A stretch of DNA of 42,123 bases, taken from Shewanella sp. NIFS-20-20. Its GTDB lineage: Bacteria > Pseudomonadota > Gammaproteobacteria > Enterobacterales > Shewanellaceae. The stretch covers positions 1-42,123 of the forward strand of contig NZ_JAHUTT010000033.1 in the NCBI RefSeq assembly GCF_019209865.1. The letters run 5' to 3'. Shown here one piece after another: positions 18,537 to 27,843 of the stretch (its first letter is position 1; the number at the start of each line of letters is the position of its first letter). Made by a program: the position numbers and the translations under genes. The notes below the pieces were generated by a model. That model had not been told where the DNA came from. It worked only from the letters and a program-made list of their open reading frames with translations, and searched no databases.

Positions 18537-19997
18537 ATGACTCAATACATCAATGGCCACTGGCTGAGTGGCCTTGGCCACCAAATACAATCGTTTGATC
18601 CCGCGCTTAATCAAGTGATCTGGCAGGGGCAAAGTGCGACGGCTGAGCAAGTTGATACCGCCGTGTTGGCGGCAAGAGCCGCCCAGTTTGAGTGGTTTGC
18701 CTTGGGTTTTGATGCCCGTTTGGCCATCATTGAAGCTTACCGAGCCGAGCTCGAAGCGAACAAGCAACACCTTGCCGAAACCATTGCGGCTGAGACAGGT
18801 AAACCGTTGTGGGAAACCCAAACAGAAGCCGCAGCTATGATAGGTAAAATTGGCTTGTCGGTGAGTGCATACCATAAGCGCACTGGTCAAACTGAATCTG
18901 AAACTCCAGCGGGTCGCGCGGTATTACGCCATAAGCCTCATGGGGTCGTTGCGGTGTTTGGCCCGTATAATTTCCCCGGACACTTGCCCAATGGCCATAT
19001 TGTCCCGGCTCTGTTAGCAGGGAATACCGTAATCTTTAAACCATCAGAATTGACCCCGAAAGTGGCTGAGCTCATGGTCAAATTATGGGCCCGCGCTGGC
19101 TTGCCCGCCGGTGTTATCAATTTAGTCCAAGGTGAAGTCGCAACCGGCAAGGCCTTGGCTGCTCATCCACAGTTAGATGGCTTATTCTTTACTGGCAGCT
19201 CTCGTACTGGCCACCTTTTGCATCAACAATTTGCTGGCGATCCCGGTAAAATTTTGGCGTTAGAGATGGGTGGAAATAACCCCTTGATCGTCAAAGATGT
19301 GGCCAATACCCGCGCGGCAGTGCATGACATTATTCAATCGGCGTATATTTCGTCGGGTCAGCGCTGCACCTGCGCCCGCCGTTTGTATATTCAACAGGGG
19401 GCAGCTGGTGATGCGTTAATCGCGGCCTTAAGCGAAGCGGTGGCAACTATCGCCGTCGACTCCGCCTTTGCTCAACCGCAGCCATTTATGGGCTCGATGA
19501 TCTCTACGGCGGCAGCGCAAGGTATGGTGGCTGCACAAGCGAGCCTAGAAGCCTTGGGGGGTGTCCCTTTGGTTCGTTTACGCCATTTGCGCGCCGACAC
19601 CGGTTTAGTCAGTCCTGGGTTGATGGATGTTAGCGCGATTGCCGAGCTACCCGATGAAGAGTACTTCGGGCCGCTGTTGCAAATTGTGCGTTATCAGGAT
19701 TTTGATGAGGCGATTGCCCTCGCCAATAGCAGCCGTTATGGCTTATCGGCGGGTTTATTGGCCGACAACCGAGCGGATTATGATTATTTCTTAATGCGTA
19801 TTCGCGCCGGTATCGTTAATTGGAATAAACAAATAACTGGGGCCTCTGGTGCAGCTCCCTTTGGTGGTGTCGGTGCGTCTGGTAACCACAGAGCCAGTGC
19901 GTTTTATGCTGCAGATTACTGTGCTTATCCCGTCGCATCGATGGAAGCTGATGCGTTAAGCTTACCGGCGGTTCTGAGCCCTGGTTTAGCGCTGTAA
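18537..19997 (+). CDS. astD: N-succinylglutamate 5-semialdehyde dehydrogenase
   Basis: NAD-dependent aldehyde dehydrogenase, 486 residues, oxidising N-succinylglutamate semialdehyde to N-succinylglutamate in arginine catabolism. Seen motifs are [51 protein letters not shown] with the general-base Glu, and the nucleophile region [13 protein letters not shown] (C277 by position). [11 protein letters not shown] and [11 protein letters not shown] close the domain. It starts 10 bases after the astA stop and ends just before a terminator, so astC-astA-astD form one unit. Confidence 0.96.
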   Translation: MTQYINGHWLSGLGHQIQSFDPALNQVIWQGQSATAEQVDTAVLAARAAQFEWFALGFDARLAIIEAYRAELEANKQHLAETIAAETGKPLWETQTEAAAMIGKIGLSVSAYHKRTGQTESETPAGRAVLRHKPHGVVAVFGPYNFPGHLPNGHIVPALLAGNTVIFKPSELTPKVAELMVKLWARAGLPAGVINLVQGEVATGKALAAHPQLDGLFFTGSSRTGHLLHQQFAGDPGKILALEMGGNNPLIVKDVANTRAAVHDIIQSAYISSGQRCTCARRLYIQQGAAGDALIAALSEAVATIAVDSAFAQPQPFMGSMISTAAAQGMVAAQASLEALGGVPLVRLRHLRADTGLVSPGLMDVSAIAELPDEEYFGPLLQIVRYQDFDEAIALANSSRYGLSAGLLADNRADYDYFLMRIRAGIVNWNKQITGASGAAPFGGVGASGNHRASAFYAADYCAYPVASMEADALSLPAVLSPGLAL

Positions 19998-20001
19998 TGA
20001 T

Positions 20002-20033
20002 AAAAGGCCCAGCGAATGCACGGGCCTTTTTTT
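20002..20033 (+). terminator. Rho-independent terminator after astD
   Basis: AAAAGGCCC (20002-20010) pairs with GGGCCTTTT (20022-20030) across an 11-base loop and is followed by more T residues, just after the astD stop. Confidence 0.88.
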
Positions 20034-20097
20034 GGGCAAGCCTTCGCAAGAATCACAATATCAACGACAATCAACAACCCTAGATCAGGAGCAATCC

Positions 20098-20898
20098 ATG
20101 CACTCAGATGTCAATGAGCTGTTTAGCTACTTATGGCAAGACTATATCAAGATGACGCCTTCAGCCGCCAAGGTTCATCAGTTATTGGGCCACGGACAGC
20201 CCATTATCAATGACCATATTGCGCTGCGGACCTTTAATCGTGGTGGGGTTGAATTGGCGGTGCTGGCGCAACATTTCGAAGCCCTTGGCTATGTGGCGTG
20301 TGGTGATTATGTCTTTACCCAGAAAAAGCTTAAAGCCAAACACTTTGAACACCCCAATAGCCAATTGCCTAAGGTGTTTATTTCAGAATTGCTGGTGGAA
20401 CAATTTAGTCCGCAGTTATTGACCTTGGTTGATGATTTGTTAGGGCAAATGGGGCCATCGGCGACTTTCGCTGATAATTTTTTGTATTCTGGGCGCCACT
20501 GGCAGCTCGACAGTACGACTTATCAAGCGCTATTGGCAGAAAGTGAATACGCCGCTTGGGTCGCGGCATTTGGTTATCGCGCCAATCATTTTACGGTGTC
20601 GATTAATCATTTGGCAGGCGTCGATAGCATCGCTGCGGTCAATGACACCTTAAAGCAGGCTGGATTTATTCTCAACAGTGCGGGGGGCGAAATTAAAGGC
20701 AGCCCAGAGGTGATGTTGGAACAATCATCGACCATGGCTGATGTTATTGACGTTCCATTTAGCGACAAGCGCTTAGCTATCCCAAGCTGCTTTTATGAGT
20801 TTGCGCTGCGCTATCCCAAGGCCAATGGAGAGCTCTATACTGGCTTTGTTGAAGCCTCGGCCGATAAGATTTTTGAATCGACTAACGCCAAAGCTTAA
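20098..20898 (+). CDS. DUF1338 family protein (2-oxoadipate dioxygenase/decarboxylase-like)
   Basis: 266-residue protein of the DUF1338 family, whose characterised member HglS is an Fe(II) enzyme converting 2-oxoadipate to 2-hydroxyglutarate in lysine breakdown. Likely metal ligands are H40 in NDHIALRTF, H164 or H171 in RANHFTVSINHL and E234 in CFYEFALRYP; R44 fits the substrate arginine. Length is shorter than HglS-type proteins, so the substrate may differ. AGGAG at 20087-20091 supports the ATG at 20098. It follows the ast operon but is separated by a terminator. A role in an amino-acid catabolic route is inference from family and context. Confidence 0.8.
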   Translation: MHSDVNELFSYLWQDYIKMTPSAAKVHQLLGHGQPIINDHIALRTFNRGGVELAVLAQHFEALGYVACGDYVFTQKKLKAKHFEHPNSQLPKVFISELLVEQFSPQLLTLVDDLLGQMGPSATFADNFLYSGRHWQLDSTTYQALLAESEYAAWVAAFGYRANHFTVSINHLAGVDSIAAVNDTLKQAGFILNSAGGEIKGSPEVMLEQSSTMADVIDVPFSDKRLAIPSCFYEFALRYPKANGELYTGFVEASADKIFESTNAKA

Positions 20899-20911
20899 CG
20901 GTCACCTCGGT

Positions 20912-20954
20912 GAGTCAAGCATCAAGGCGACAATCGTTGCCTTAATGCTAACTC
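20912..20954. terminator. Large inverted repeat between convergent genes
   Basis: AGCATCAAGGC (20918-20928) pairs with GCCTTAATGCT (20939-20949) with one mismatch, and GAGT/ACTC extend it outward. It lies between the stop of the DUF1338 gene and the stop of the minus-strand histidine kinase gene, so it may serve as a shared bidirectional terminator, although T tracts are weak. Confidence 0.6.
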
Positions 20955-20965
20955 GCGCGGCATGT

Positions 20966-22300
20966 TTAGGATAAATTCATCCATAAATTGATTTGTAGCC
21001 CAGCCAGTGTTTGACCGTGGGTGAATTCCAGAGTGATGTCATATTGCTCGCAAATTTCTTTGACTATGGATAAGCCTAAACCATGTCCCATGACGCTCTC
21101 ATCGAGACGTTTCCCCCGCTGAGTTAACAGTGCGAGTTGATCTTGGTCTACACCTTGACCATCGTCATTAATGCTAATGCGTACTTGTTCGTTATCTAAG
21201 CTCACTGTCAGAATCACTTGGCTGTTGGCCCATTTAAAGGCGTTATCCAGCAAGTTACCGATGAGCTCCATGCCGTCTTCCCGATGAATCGGCAGGCGAC
21301 TTAGTTCGGCGTTAAACAGGCATTGACAATCAATCTTTTTATAGTGGTAGACCTTCGCTAAGGTACTCACTAGGCTATCGATGTCTTTGGGTATATTCAT
21401 TTGCGCTGCCGGGAGCATATTACCGGTGATCCGCGCGGCTGCGAGCTTGCGTTCAATCATATGGCGAATTTGTTCGAGCTGCTGCCCGAGGGCTTCGGCC
21501 GTTTCAGGATCCTTAAGTCCTAACACTTCCACTTGCTGCTGCATCACGGCTAACGGGGTCTTTAAACCATGACTGAGGTTGCCAAGGTTATGGCGACTGC
21601 GCTCAATTTGATTGCTGGTATATTCGAGTAGTTCGTTGTAGGTGGTTGCTAAAGGCAATAGCTCGGGTGGTATCCCTTCGAGTTCAAGGGTTTGGCTATC
21701 ACCATTGCGCAAGCGAGTTAAGGCTTGTTTGATTTTATTGATTGGGCTGAATGATTGGCGTAAAACCAAAAAAATACCACATATCATCGCCAGTAGCATG
21801 GCAAGGTTGACTAACAGCTTAGTGCCATAGACCTCACTGAACACTTGGCGGCCGATACTGAGATCTTGCGCTACGGTTAGCGTACCTGTGGTATTGGCTT
21901 TATTTGAGCTGAGTCCAACCGATAATAACTGAATATCATGGTTTTTGGGCCCCTTGGCCTGCCACACCCTGACTTCATCTTTAGCCAGTGGCTCGATATC
22001 GAGTTGTTGATCCCATAGCGAGCGCGAACGGATTTCGTCATCACTGAGGTTTAATTGGAAATAGCGTCCAGAAAACACCGGTTGATAAAAGCTCGACAGT
22101 TTGGACTCATTAATACGAATCTGGCCACCGTTGATTTCGGTGGCCATGATCACATGCTCAAGATCTTCTTCGAGGCGGTTAATAATCGAATCGTGGAAAG
22201 CTTGCCTGAGCATCGACTCGAATAAAATCATGCCAATCACAGTGCCTAAGATCACCAACGCAGTCAGCCACAGGCTGAGTTTGCTGCGGATGGACATCAT
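20966..22300 (-). CDS. Sensor histidine kinase, PhoQ-like
   Basis: 444-residue inner-membrane kinase. A first membrane helix at about 9-28 and a second at about 162-181 bracket a ~130-residue periplasmic sensor region. HAMP-like and DHp regions follow, with the phosphoacceptor H244 in NLSHGLKTPL. The catalytic domain has LIGNLLDNAFKWA (N353), DDGQGV (380) and GHGLGLSIV. The H-box has Gly where most kinases have Glu, as in the PhoQ group, which has Ser there. Its ATG overlaps the regulator stop by one base (TAATG), so the two are coupled. The ligand is unknown; PhoQ homology by motif only. Confidence 0.9.
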   Translation of the reverse strand: MMSIRSKLSLWLTALVILGTVIGMILFESMLRQAFHDSIINRLEEDLEHVIMATEINGGQIRINESKLSSFYQPVFSGRYFQLNLSDDEIRSRSLWDQQLDIEPLAKDEVRVWQAKGPKNHDIQLLSVGLSSNKANTTGTLTVAQDLSIGRQVFSEVYGTKLLVNLAMLLAMICGIFLVLRQSFSPINKIKQALTRLRNGDSQTLELEGIPPELLPLATTYNELLEYTSNQIERSRHNLGNLSHGLKTPLAVMQQQVEVLGLKDPETAEALGQQLEQIRHMIERKLAAARITGNMLPAAQMNIPKDIDSLVSTLAKVYHYKKIDCQCLFNAELSRLPIHREDGMELIGNLLDNAFKWANSQVILTVSLDNEQVRISINDDGQGVDQDQLALLTQRGKRLDESVMGHGLGLSIVKEICEQYDITLEFTHGQTLAGLQINLWMNLS

Positions 22301-22986
22301 TAGCGGTTATCACCGTTATCAGTACCGTGGAAAATATAGCCTTGGCCGCGACGGGTTTCAATGGCCGTTTTGCCCAGTTTTTTGCGCAAATGGGTGACAT
22401 ACACTTCGACCACATTACTCTCTTTTTCATCGTCAAATTGATACAGTTTATCCGTCAGTTGACTTTTAGAGAGTAACTTTTTCGGCGACAGTAAAAAGAT
22501 TTTTAGCAACCTAAATTCCATGGCGGTCAGTTCAAATAAGGTGTCATTGACGGTAACAGTTTGCTCGTCTTCGTCTAAGGTCACCCCTGAGACGGTCAGT
22601 TTTTTCTCTGGGCTATTCATGCGACCACTAGCGCGTTGAATTAACGCTGAAATGCGAGCTAGCAGTTCTTGGGCATGGAATGGTTTAGCTAAATAATCAT
22701 CTGCGCCGGCATTAAATCCTTCGACTTTTTCATGCCATTGGCTGCGGGCTGTCAGCATGATCACCGGAGTATTCACGCCTTGATGACGCCATTTGGTCAG
22801 TAACTCAAGGCCGTTTCCATCGGGCAGGCCAATATCTAAAATGACACAGTCATATAGCGTTTCTTTAATTAAATAATCAGCTTCTGCGGCTTTATCCGTG
22901 GTGTCGGTAACATAGCCTGCCTGCTTTAGCTGTTTTTGCAGTTCTTTCACTAAAAGCTGGTTGTCTTCAACGAGTAACAGTTTCAT
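22300..22986 (-). CDS. OmpR/PhoP-family response regulator
   Basis: 228-residue transcription factor. The receiver domain (1-120) has the acidic pair in LLVEDNQ, phosphoacceptor D51 in VILDIGLPDGNG and the lysine in DDYLAKPF. A winged-helix DNA-binding domain follows, with LTAMEFRLLKIFL, SKSQLTDKLY, VEVYVTHLRKKLG and a terminal GYIF. It is expressed with the kinase downstream (1-base overlap) and with the PepSY gene upstream (20-base overlap). The start at 22986 gives the normal receiver N-terminus. Confidence 0.94.
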   Translation of the reverse strand: MKLLLVEDNQLLVKELQKQLKQAGYVTDTTDKAAEADYLIKETLYDCVILDIGLPDGNGLELLTKWRHQGVNTPVIMLTARSQWHEKVEGFNAGADDYLAKPFHAQELLARISALIQRASGRMNSPEKKLTVSGVTLDEDEQTVTVNDTLFELTAMEFRLLKIFLLSPKKLLSKSQLTDKLYQFDDEKESNVVEVYVTHLRKKLGKTAIETRRGQGYIFHGTDNGDNR

Positions 22987-23314
22987 GATTGCGGCATTCA
23001 CTAGGTAAGGGGGAACGACTGTTCGGGTGACCGGTTTTGGCATCGATACTGAGATCGATTAACTGGCCAGCATTGAGCTTGAGCTGTAAATCATAACGCC
23101 ATTTATCTTGTTCTTGATAGAGGTGAGCGTCGATTAATTTGCCTGAGCAATATTGGCTAACAATGGATAAGGTTTCATTGAGGGAGAGGATATGACCATT
23201 AGCGACCAATTGCTTGGCTTGGTAATGATGCAATTCAGTGTCTTGACTAGAGGCTTGAGCGCTAAACATCAATACGCTGAGGCTGAGAACAAAGCGACTA
23301 ACCAGCCTAATCAT
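22967..23314 (-). CDS. Small periplasmic PepSY-like protein
   Basis: 115 residues with a signal peptide (MIRLVSRFVLSLSVLMFSAQA, cleavage near 21-23). The mature part, ILSLNETLSIVSQYCSGKLIDAHLYQEQDKWRYDLQLKL then LIDLSIDAKTG, follows the PepSY domain pattern. Short PepSY proteins are commonly encoded beside two-component systems and are thought to modulate them or peptidases. It overlaps the regulator start by 20 bases and is the first gene of the three-gene unit. One cysteine is present in the mature chain. Confidence 0.75.
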   Translation of the reverse strand: MIRLVSRFVLSLSVLMFSAQASSQDTELHHYQAKQLVANGHILSLNETLSIVSQYCSGKLIDAHLYQEQDKWRYDLQLKLNAGQLIDLSIDAKTGHPNSRSPLPSECRNHETVTR

Positions 23315-23326
23315 TGACGCTCCTAT

Positions 23327-23358
23327 AAAAAAAATGGTTCAGAATTACTTCTGAACCA
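23327..23358 (-). terminator. crp terminator
   Basis: On the minus strand TGGTTCAGAA pairs perfectly with TTCTGAACCA across a 4-base loop and is followed by eight T residues. It lies 46 bases beyond the crp stop and isolates crp from the PepSY-regulator-kinase unit. Confidence 0.93.
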
Positions 23359-23403
23359 CTCTAGCTTTTATGGCTTAAACTAAGCTGAACATTCGCTTAG
23401 GGA

Positions 23404-24039
23404 TTAGCGAGTACCATAAACAACAATGGTTTTACCGTGCGCTTGAATTAAGCTCTGCTCTTCTAGCATTTTCAAGATACGCCCAACGGTCTCACGAGAA
23501 CAACCAACGATTTGGCCGATTTCTTGACGAGTGATCTTGATTTGCATGCCATCAGGATGGGTCATAGCGTCTGGCTGCTTAGCCAAATGCAGTAATGTTT
23601 GAGCAATACGACCGGCCACATCTAAGAAGGCTAAGTTGCCGACTTTTTGGCTGGTGCTTTGCAGGCGATAGGCCATTTGCGATGCAAGTTTCATCAGAAT
23701 TTCAGGGTTTACTTGGATCAATTGCTTGAATTTCTTGTAAGAAATTTCAGCAATTTCGCACGCTTGTTTGGCGCGAACCCAGGCAGTACGTTCGGCTTGT
23801 TCTTCAAACAGGCCTAACTCACCGATGAAATCACCCTGATTCAGATAAGACAGGATCATTTCTTTTCCTTCTTCATCTTTAATCAATACAGCGACAGAAC
23901 CTTTAACTATGTAATATAAAGTGTCTGAGTCTTCACCTGCATGGATCAGAGTGCTTTTGGCTGGGTACTTGTGGATGTGACAGTGTGATAAAAACCACTC
24001 CAAGGTTGGATCTGGTTTTGGCTTACCAATCAGCGCCAT
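23404..24039 (-). CDS. crp: cAMP receptor protein
   Basis: Global transcription regulator, 211 residues, almost the E. coli length. The cyclic-nucleotide domain contains [22 protein letters not shown]; the Arg that contacts the cAMP phosphate is kept, while the neighbouring Ser of E. coli is Thr here. The helix-turn-helix reads [19 protein letters not shown], the same recognition helix as E. coli CRP, so the target site should be TGTGA-N6-TCACA. GAGGAA about 8 bases before the ATG at 24039 supports this start; a longer frame from 24102 adds 21 residues and is rejected. In Shewanella, Crp also governs anaerobic respiration. Confidence 0.97.
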   Translation of the reverse strand: MALIGKPKPDPTLEWFLSHCHIHKYPAKSTLIHAGEDSDTLYYIVKGSVAVLIKDEEGKEMILSYLNQGDFIGELGLFEEQAERTAWVRAKQACEIAEISYKKFKQLIQVNPEILMKLASQMAYRLQSTSQKVGNLAFLDVAGRIAQTLLHLAKQPDAMTHPDGMQIKITRQEIGQIVGCSRETVGRILKMLEEQSLIQAHGKTIVVYGTR

Positions 24040-24534
24040 GCCTATGTTCCTCGATTGATTAAAACGAAAATAAGAATATGCTAAATAAGTCTTTACCGTC
24101 AACGCAAGTGCTCAACATTTTGCTTAAATAACAGGTTAAAGCAAAAGGAAAAGCGATGCGCAGATCCGAAGACCATATTATCTAGGCGCTATTCTGCTAC
24201 TTTAGTAATACATGTCAACTGTCGGCAGAGTAAAGCTTCCCGAAATAGATGAACTCTGCAAACCAAGTCACATCTTGCTATAAAATGAAGCATATTTTAC
24301 TCCATTTAATCGGGCTGACCGATGAATGCACTAAGATTATCGTCCTATTTTAGTGTAAAAGTCACAATAAAGCTTAAAGGCACCCTTGTTTATGAACTTT
24401 TATTTGGTTTGAATGGTCGAAATTACTAGCGTTAGGGTCATTTTGTCTTAGTTGCCGTCGCCAATGTGACATTCAAGCCAATAACTGGCAGAATCAAAAG
24501 GTGACGGTGTTAGCATTTATTCTTGGAGGTTAGT
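24040..24534. other. Divergent intergenic region upstream of crp
   Basis: Nearly 500 bases lie between the divergent crp and Sel1-protein genes. It must carry both promoters. A 35-codon open frame from ATG 24322 to TAG 24429 lacks a convincing ribosome site and is not called. I found no clear palindromic CRP site. Confidence 0.5.
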
Positions 24535-25314
24535 TTGCAGATAAAGCCTTGGTTTATCTCTGTGTTTTTCGTTGGCTCCCTGACGGTGGCGGCATCCGTA
24601 TCTGCCTTTTCTATCCCCCAACCTCAAGCTGAGAACGCGGCGACTAAGGTGGCATTTATTCAGCTCAATGCTAAAAATGGCGATGCCGAAGCGCAATTCT
24701 TATTAGGATTAATGTCCATTTCGGGACGTTTTGTCCACATCGATAAACAGCAAGGCATCGAGTGGTTACAACGGGCGGCAGCCCAAAACCACCCTAAAGC
24801 CTTGCAAGCGTTGGCTGATTTATATTATGAAGGCAGTTTAGTGCCACGAGATCTGGTGCAAGCACTCAACGCATATCAGCAATTGGTGGAGCAAGGCAAT
24901 CCTCTGGCGCGTTTTCGTATTGGTTTAATCTATGCCGCCGGCGGTGAAGGCGTTACTCGCGATTGTCGCCGCGCCGTTGATGAATTTAGTCAGGTGGGAG
25001 ATGCGGTGTCGCTGGGCAATGTGGTGTGGATATTATCGACTTGCCCTGAAGCTGAGCATCGAGATGGCGCGCGGGCGTTAGCCTTGGGATTAGAATTACT
25101 TAAATCTAATCAAGGGGACCCGTCAATCTTAGATAATCTGGCGGCGGCTTATGCCGAAATGGGCGATTTTGGTGCCGCGGTGAAAATTCAGCAACAGGCC
25201 ATTGATGCCCTCGAGCAAAATCCGCAGATGCAAACCCATGCCCCTGAATTTCGACTCCGCTTAATTTCGTATCTCAATCGTCAGGCTCATCGCGAAGCGT
25301 TACCTCTTAAATAA
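24535..25314 (+). CDS. Exported Sel1/TPR repeat protein
   Basis: 259 residues from TTG 24535, chosen because GGAGG (24525-24529) is 5 bases upstream; TTG 24523 would include the ribosome site itself. The signal peptide QIKPWFISVFFVGSLTVAAS is followed by Sel1-like repeats (GDAEAQFLLGLMSISGRFV, HPKALQALADLYYEGSLV, NPLARFRIGLIYAAGGEGV) between about 45 and 150. A TPR-like pair follows (SILDNLAAAYAEMGDFGAAV) near 205. Such proteins act as scaffolds, often in the envelope. No partner gene is obvious beside it. Confidence 0.78.
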   Translation: MQIKPWFISVFFVGSLTVAASVSAFSIPQPQAENAATKVAFIQLNAKNGDAEAQFLLGLMSISGRFVHIDKQQGIEWLQRAAAQNHPKALQALADLYYEGSLVPRDLVQALNAYQQLVEQGNPLARFRIGLIYAAGGEGVTRDCRRAVDEFSQVGDAVSLGNVVWILSTCPEAEHRDGARALALGLELLKSNQGDPSILDNLAAAYAEMGDFGAAVKIQQQAIDALEQNPQMQTHAPEFRLRLISYLNRQAHREALPLK

Positions 25315-25455
25315 CCCTTGCCGCCGATTGGCTTGGCCCGATCTTATCAGCTCAACAGCCTACTAGCGCGGGGCTTTGTTGGGCTTATTTTTTTATGGGT
25401 TGCGCTTGATGTGTCTTGGGGGTGAGTCTGGAGCTATTTTTTGCGAAGGCTTGTC

Positions 25456-25599
25456 ATGATTGATGTGGCTGCGTTAGCAAACCAAATTGAGGGCGCGCGT
25501 CTGAAGCTTAAGGGCAAACAGATCAAGATGGGGGAATCCACCCTTAAGATCCAGACGGCTATTACTGACTTACATCAGCAATCACTCGATACTAGCTGA
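25456..25599 (+). CDS. Possible small protein, 47 residues
   Basis: An ATG with CGAAGG 6 bases upstream opens a 47-codon frame ending in TGA. The product is Lys/Gln-rich and probably helical (MIDVAALANQIEGARLKLKG...), without a signal peptide or transmembrane segment. It lies in the 363-base gap between the Sel1 gene and the convergent prkB. I do not recognise it; only conservation would confirm it. The rest of the gap shows nothing else. Confidence 0.4.
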   Translation: MIDVAALANQIEGARLKLKGKQIKMGESTLKIQTAITDLHQQSLDTS

Positions 25600-25677
25600 G
25601 CTCTCTGAAACAAATCTTAAGTTGCATCTGTCATTTCGCTGCGCCGCACTGCTTAAGCTCGGCGCTGGCCATGGACG

Positions 25678-26565
25678 TTATTCGGCCACGGGATTGAGTA
25701 ATTGTTTGCGGGTTTCGTATAGGTCACGAATGAGTGGCATTAAAATTAATTCCATCGCTAATGACATCTTACCGCCCGGGACCACCATGGTATCGACCCG
25801 CGACATAAATGCGCCTTGGATCATGCTCAGGTACTTTGGAAAGTCGACCGTGCCAATGCCGTGAAAACGGATCACCACAAAGCTTTCATCGAGGCTGGGA
25901 ATTTCTTTAGCACTAAAGGGGTTGGAAGTATCGACCGTAGGGACTCGCTGAAAATTGATATGAGTGCGTGAGAATTGGGGGGTAATGTGATTGATATAAT
26001 CGTCCATGCTGCGGACGATGGAGTTCATGACTTTTTCATGACTATGGCCACGCTCTGAGGTGTCTCGTACGATTTTTTGGATCCACTCAAGGTTAATAAT
26101 GGGCACCATGCCGATCAATAAATCCACGTGTTGCGCAATATTAATGTCATCGGTGACGACCCCGCCATGCAAGCCTTCGTAATATAACATGTCAGTGTTG
26201 GCTTCAAGCGGTTGCCATTGAGTGAACGTACCGGGCATTTGGTTATAAGGCACGGCTTCATCAAAAGTGTGCAAATAGCGACGAGTTTCGCCTTGGCCGG
26301 TGAGGCCATATTGCTTAAAGCATTGCTCTAATTTGGCAAAGTCGTTGGCTTCATGACCAAAGTAACTGATGTTGTGATTGTCTTTTTGTGCCTTGCGGAT
26401 TAACACTTCCATTTCTGCCCGGGTGTAGTGATGAAAACTATCCCCTTCTAAACATGCCGCATTGATCCCTAATTGCCTAAATATATGATTAAAGGCCGTA
26501 GTCGTGGTCGTGGTGCCCGCACCGGATGAACCGGTGACAGCGATAATGGGGTGTTTAGCAGACAT
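25678..26565 (-). CDS. prkB: Phosphoribulokinase-like protein
   Basis: 295-residue P-loop kinase of the PrkB family. The Walker A is VTGSSGAGTTTTT near residue 10-22; CLEGDSFHHYTRAEM, YYEGLHGG and LIGMVPIINLEWIQKIVRD are shared with phosphoribulokinase/uridine kinase proteins. The E. coli homologue sits beside crp, yheU and yheT as here, and its physiological role is uncertain, since these bacteria have no Calvin cycle. It is the last gene of a yheT-yheU-prkB unit read on the minus strand. Confidence 0.93.
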   Translation of the reverse strand: MSAKHPIIAVTGSSGAGTTTTTTAFNHIFRQLGINAACLEGDSFHHYTRAEMEVLIRKAQKDNHNISYFGHEANDFAKLEQCFKQYGLTGQGETRRYLHTFDEAVPYNQMPGTFTQWQPLEANTDMLYYEGLHGGVVTDDINIAQHVDLLIGMVPIINLEWIQKIVRDTSERGHSHEKVMNSIVRSMDDYINHITPQFSRTHINFQRVPTVDTSNPFSAKEIPSLDESFVVIRFHGIGTVDFPKYLSMIQGAFMSRVDTMVVPGGKMSLAMELILMPLIRDLYETRKQLLNPVAE

Positions 26566-26625
26566 GAACGAGCCTAATGTTATCTTTCTGATTAATAAAT
26601 GTTATACCCGTCATTCATTGGTCGG

Positions 26626-26880
26626 TCAAACTTGGCTGCGGTCGGTACTGACACAATTTTCGGCTGAACGAATCGCAATGCTTTCTTCAGCTTCACTGTA
26701 TTCGACCACCAGCTCTTGGCGCTGCAGGGCGAGATGGCAGCGACTGATGGCTTGGGTCAGCGCGTGTTCGTTGAGCTCACTAAACCCCCCGTCTTCAATA
26801 TGGGCAAACAGATATTCTTTAATCAGGTTATTGAGGGTGTCCGTGGGCAGTTGTTGCAATGATTCATAGGGAATGAGCAT
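26626..26880 (-). CDS. yheU: YheU family protein (UPF0270)
   Basis: 84 residues, starting MLIPYESLQQLPTDTLNNLI and continuing EYLFAHIEDGGFSE, the YheU signature. The C-terminus is slightly longer than usual. AAGG about 6 bases before the ATG supports the start. It lies 13 bases after the yheT stop, so it is co-transcribed. Function of the family is unknown. Confidence 0.88.
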   Translation of the reverse strand: MLIPYESLQQLPTDTLNNLIKEYLFAHIEDGGFSELNEHALTQAISRCHLALQRQELVVEYSEAEESIAIRSAENCVSTDRSQV

Positions 26881-26893
26881 GATTAACCTTGGC

Positions 26894-27841
26894 TTATGGT
26901 AGAAAAGAAAGGATACGTTTTTCTAAATAAAAGGTGGGCTTCCATGGCGTGCCGCCATTAATAAATCCAACATGGCCACCGTGAGGATGCAGTTCATATT
27001 GTACGTGTTTCGACAGCTGGGTGTTAGTTGGGATCACCGCCGCAGTCATAAAGGGATCGTCTTGGGCGTGCACAATTAAGGTGGGGGTGGTGATGGTGTC
27101 TAAAAAACCGATGCCACTGGCGCGCTGATAATAATCATCAGCACTGGCAAATCCATGCAAAGGCGCTGTGACTTGATGGTCAAACTGATAAAAATTAGTC
27201 AGCGTTTGCACTTGTTTGATAGTCATCGCTAAGGCATGTTGGCTAATTTTTTGTTGCGTTTTATGACGCAAGCGCTTGAGCAAGTGCGCTTGATAGACCC
27301 GAGAAAATCCGCGCTGCAGTCGCTGGGCGCAGGCGGCTAAGTGTAAGGGGGCTGACACCACCACCGCCCGCGTAATTTGGCTATCACGGCCTGCTTCACC
27401 TAAGTATTTAGCGAGCATATTGCCGCCAAGAGAATAGCCGCAGGCATAAAGATTGGTCGAGCGGCTTTGTTGGCGAATATGTGCCAGTGTGTGGCGTAAG
27501 TCATAGGTGTCACCACTGTGGTAACTCCTAGCTAAGCGATTGGGCTCGCCAGAACAGCTACGATGGTGATGAACCACTGCGCACCGTCCGAGTCGTTGGC
27601 ATTGATGCAGCACGCGCTTGATATAGTGTGATTGGCTATTGCCCTCAAGCCCATGCAATAACAGCAAGACACCTTGATGACGGCGATCATAGTTGAGCCA
27701 ATCAAGATCAATAAAGTCACCATCGGCTAACTCAAGGCGTTGTCGCATGAGGCTCAGGCTGGCAGGGGCGGCGAGCAGAGGCAACATGGTTTGAATATGG
27801 GGACTCTTGGCCCACCACGGGGGCGTAAAATTCATGCTCAT
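26894..27841 (-). CDS. yheT: YheT family alpha/beta hydrolase
   Basis: 315-residue hydrolase of the YheT/ABHD-type family. The N-terminal FTPPWWAKSPHIQTMLP is diagnostic, followed by LLLHGLEGNSQSHYI with the oxyanion HG, and the nucleophile elbow GYSLGGNML. An acid in VHAQDDPFM and the histidine in HPHGGHVGFI complete the triad. The physiological substrate is unknown. The only ribosome-site-like sequence, TTGGAA before the ATG, belongs to an 18-base tandem repeat in its leader. Confidence 0.92.
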   Translation of the reverse strand: MSMNFTPPWWAKSPHIQTMLPLLAAPASLSLMRQRLELADGDFIDLDWLNYDRRHQGVLLLLHGLEGNSQSHYIKRVLHQCQRLGRCAVVHHHRSCSGEPNRLARSYHSGDTYDLRHTLAHIRQQSRSTNLYACGYSLGGNMLAKYLGEAGRDSQITRAVVVSAPLHLAACAQRLQRGFSRVYQAHLLKRLRHKTQQKISQHALAMTIKQVQTLTNFYQFDHQVTAPLHGFASADDYYQRASGIGFLDTITTPTLIVHAQDDPFMTAAVIPTNTQLSKHVQYELHPHGGHVGFINGGTPWKPTFYLEKRILSFLP

Positions 27842-27843
27842 TG

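Noticed and set aside
24322..24429. 35-codon ORF upstream of the Sel1 gene
   Set aside because: No convincing ribosome site and the region must hold two divergent promoters.
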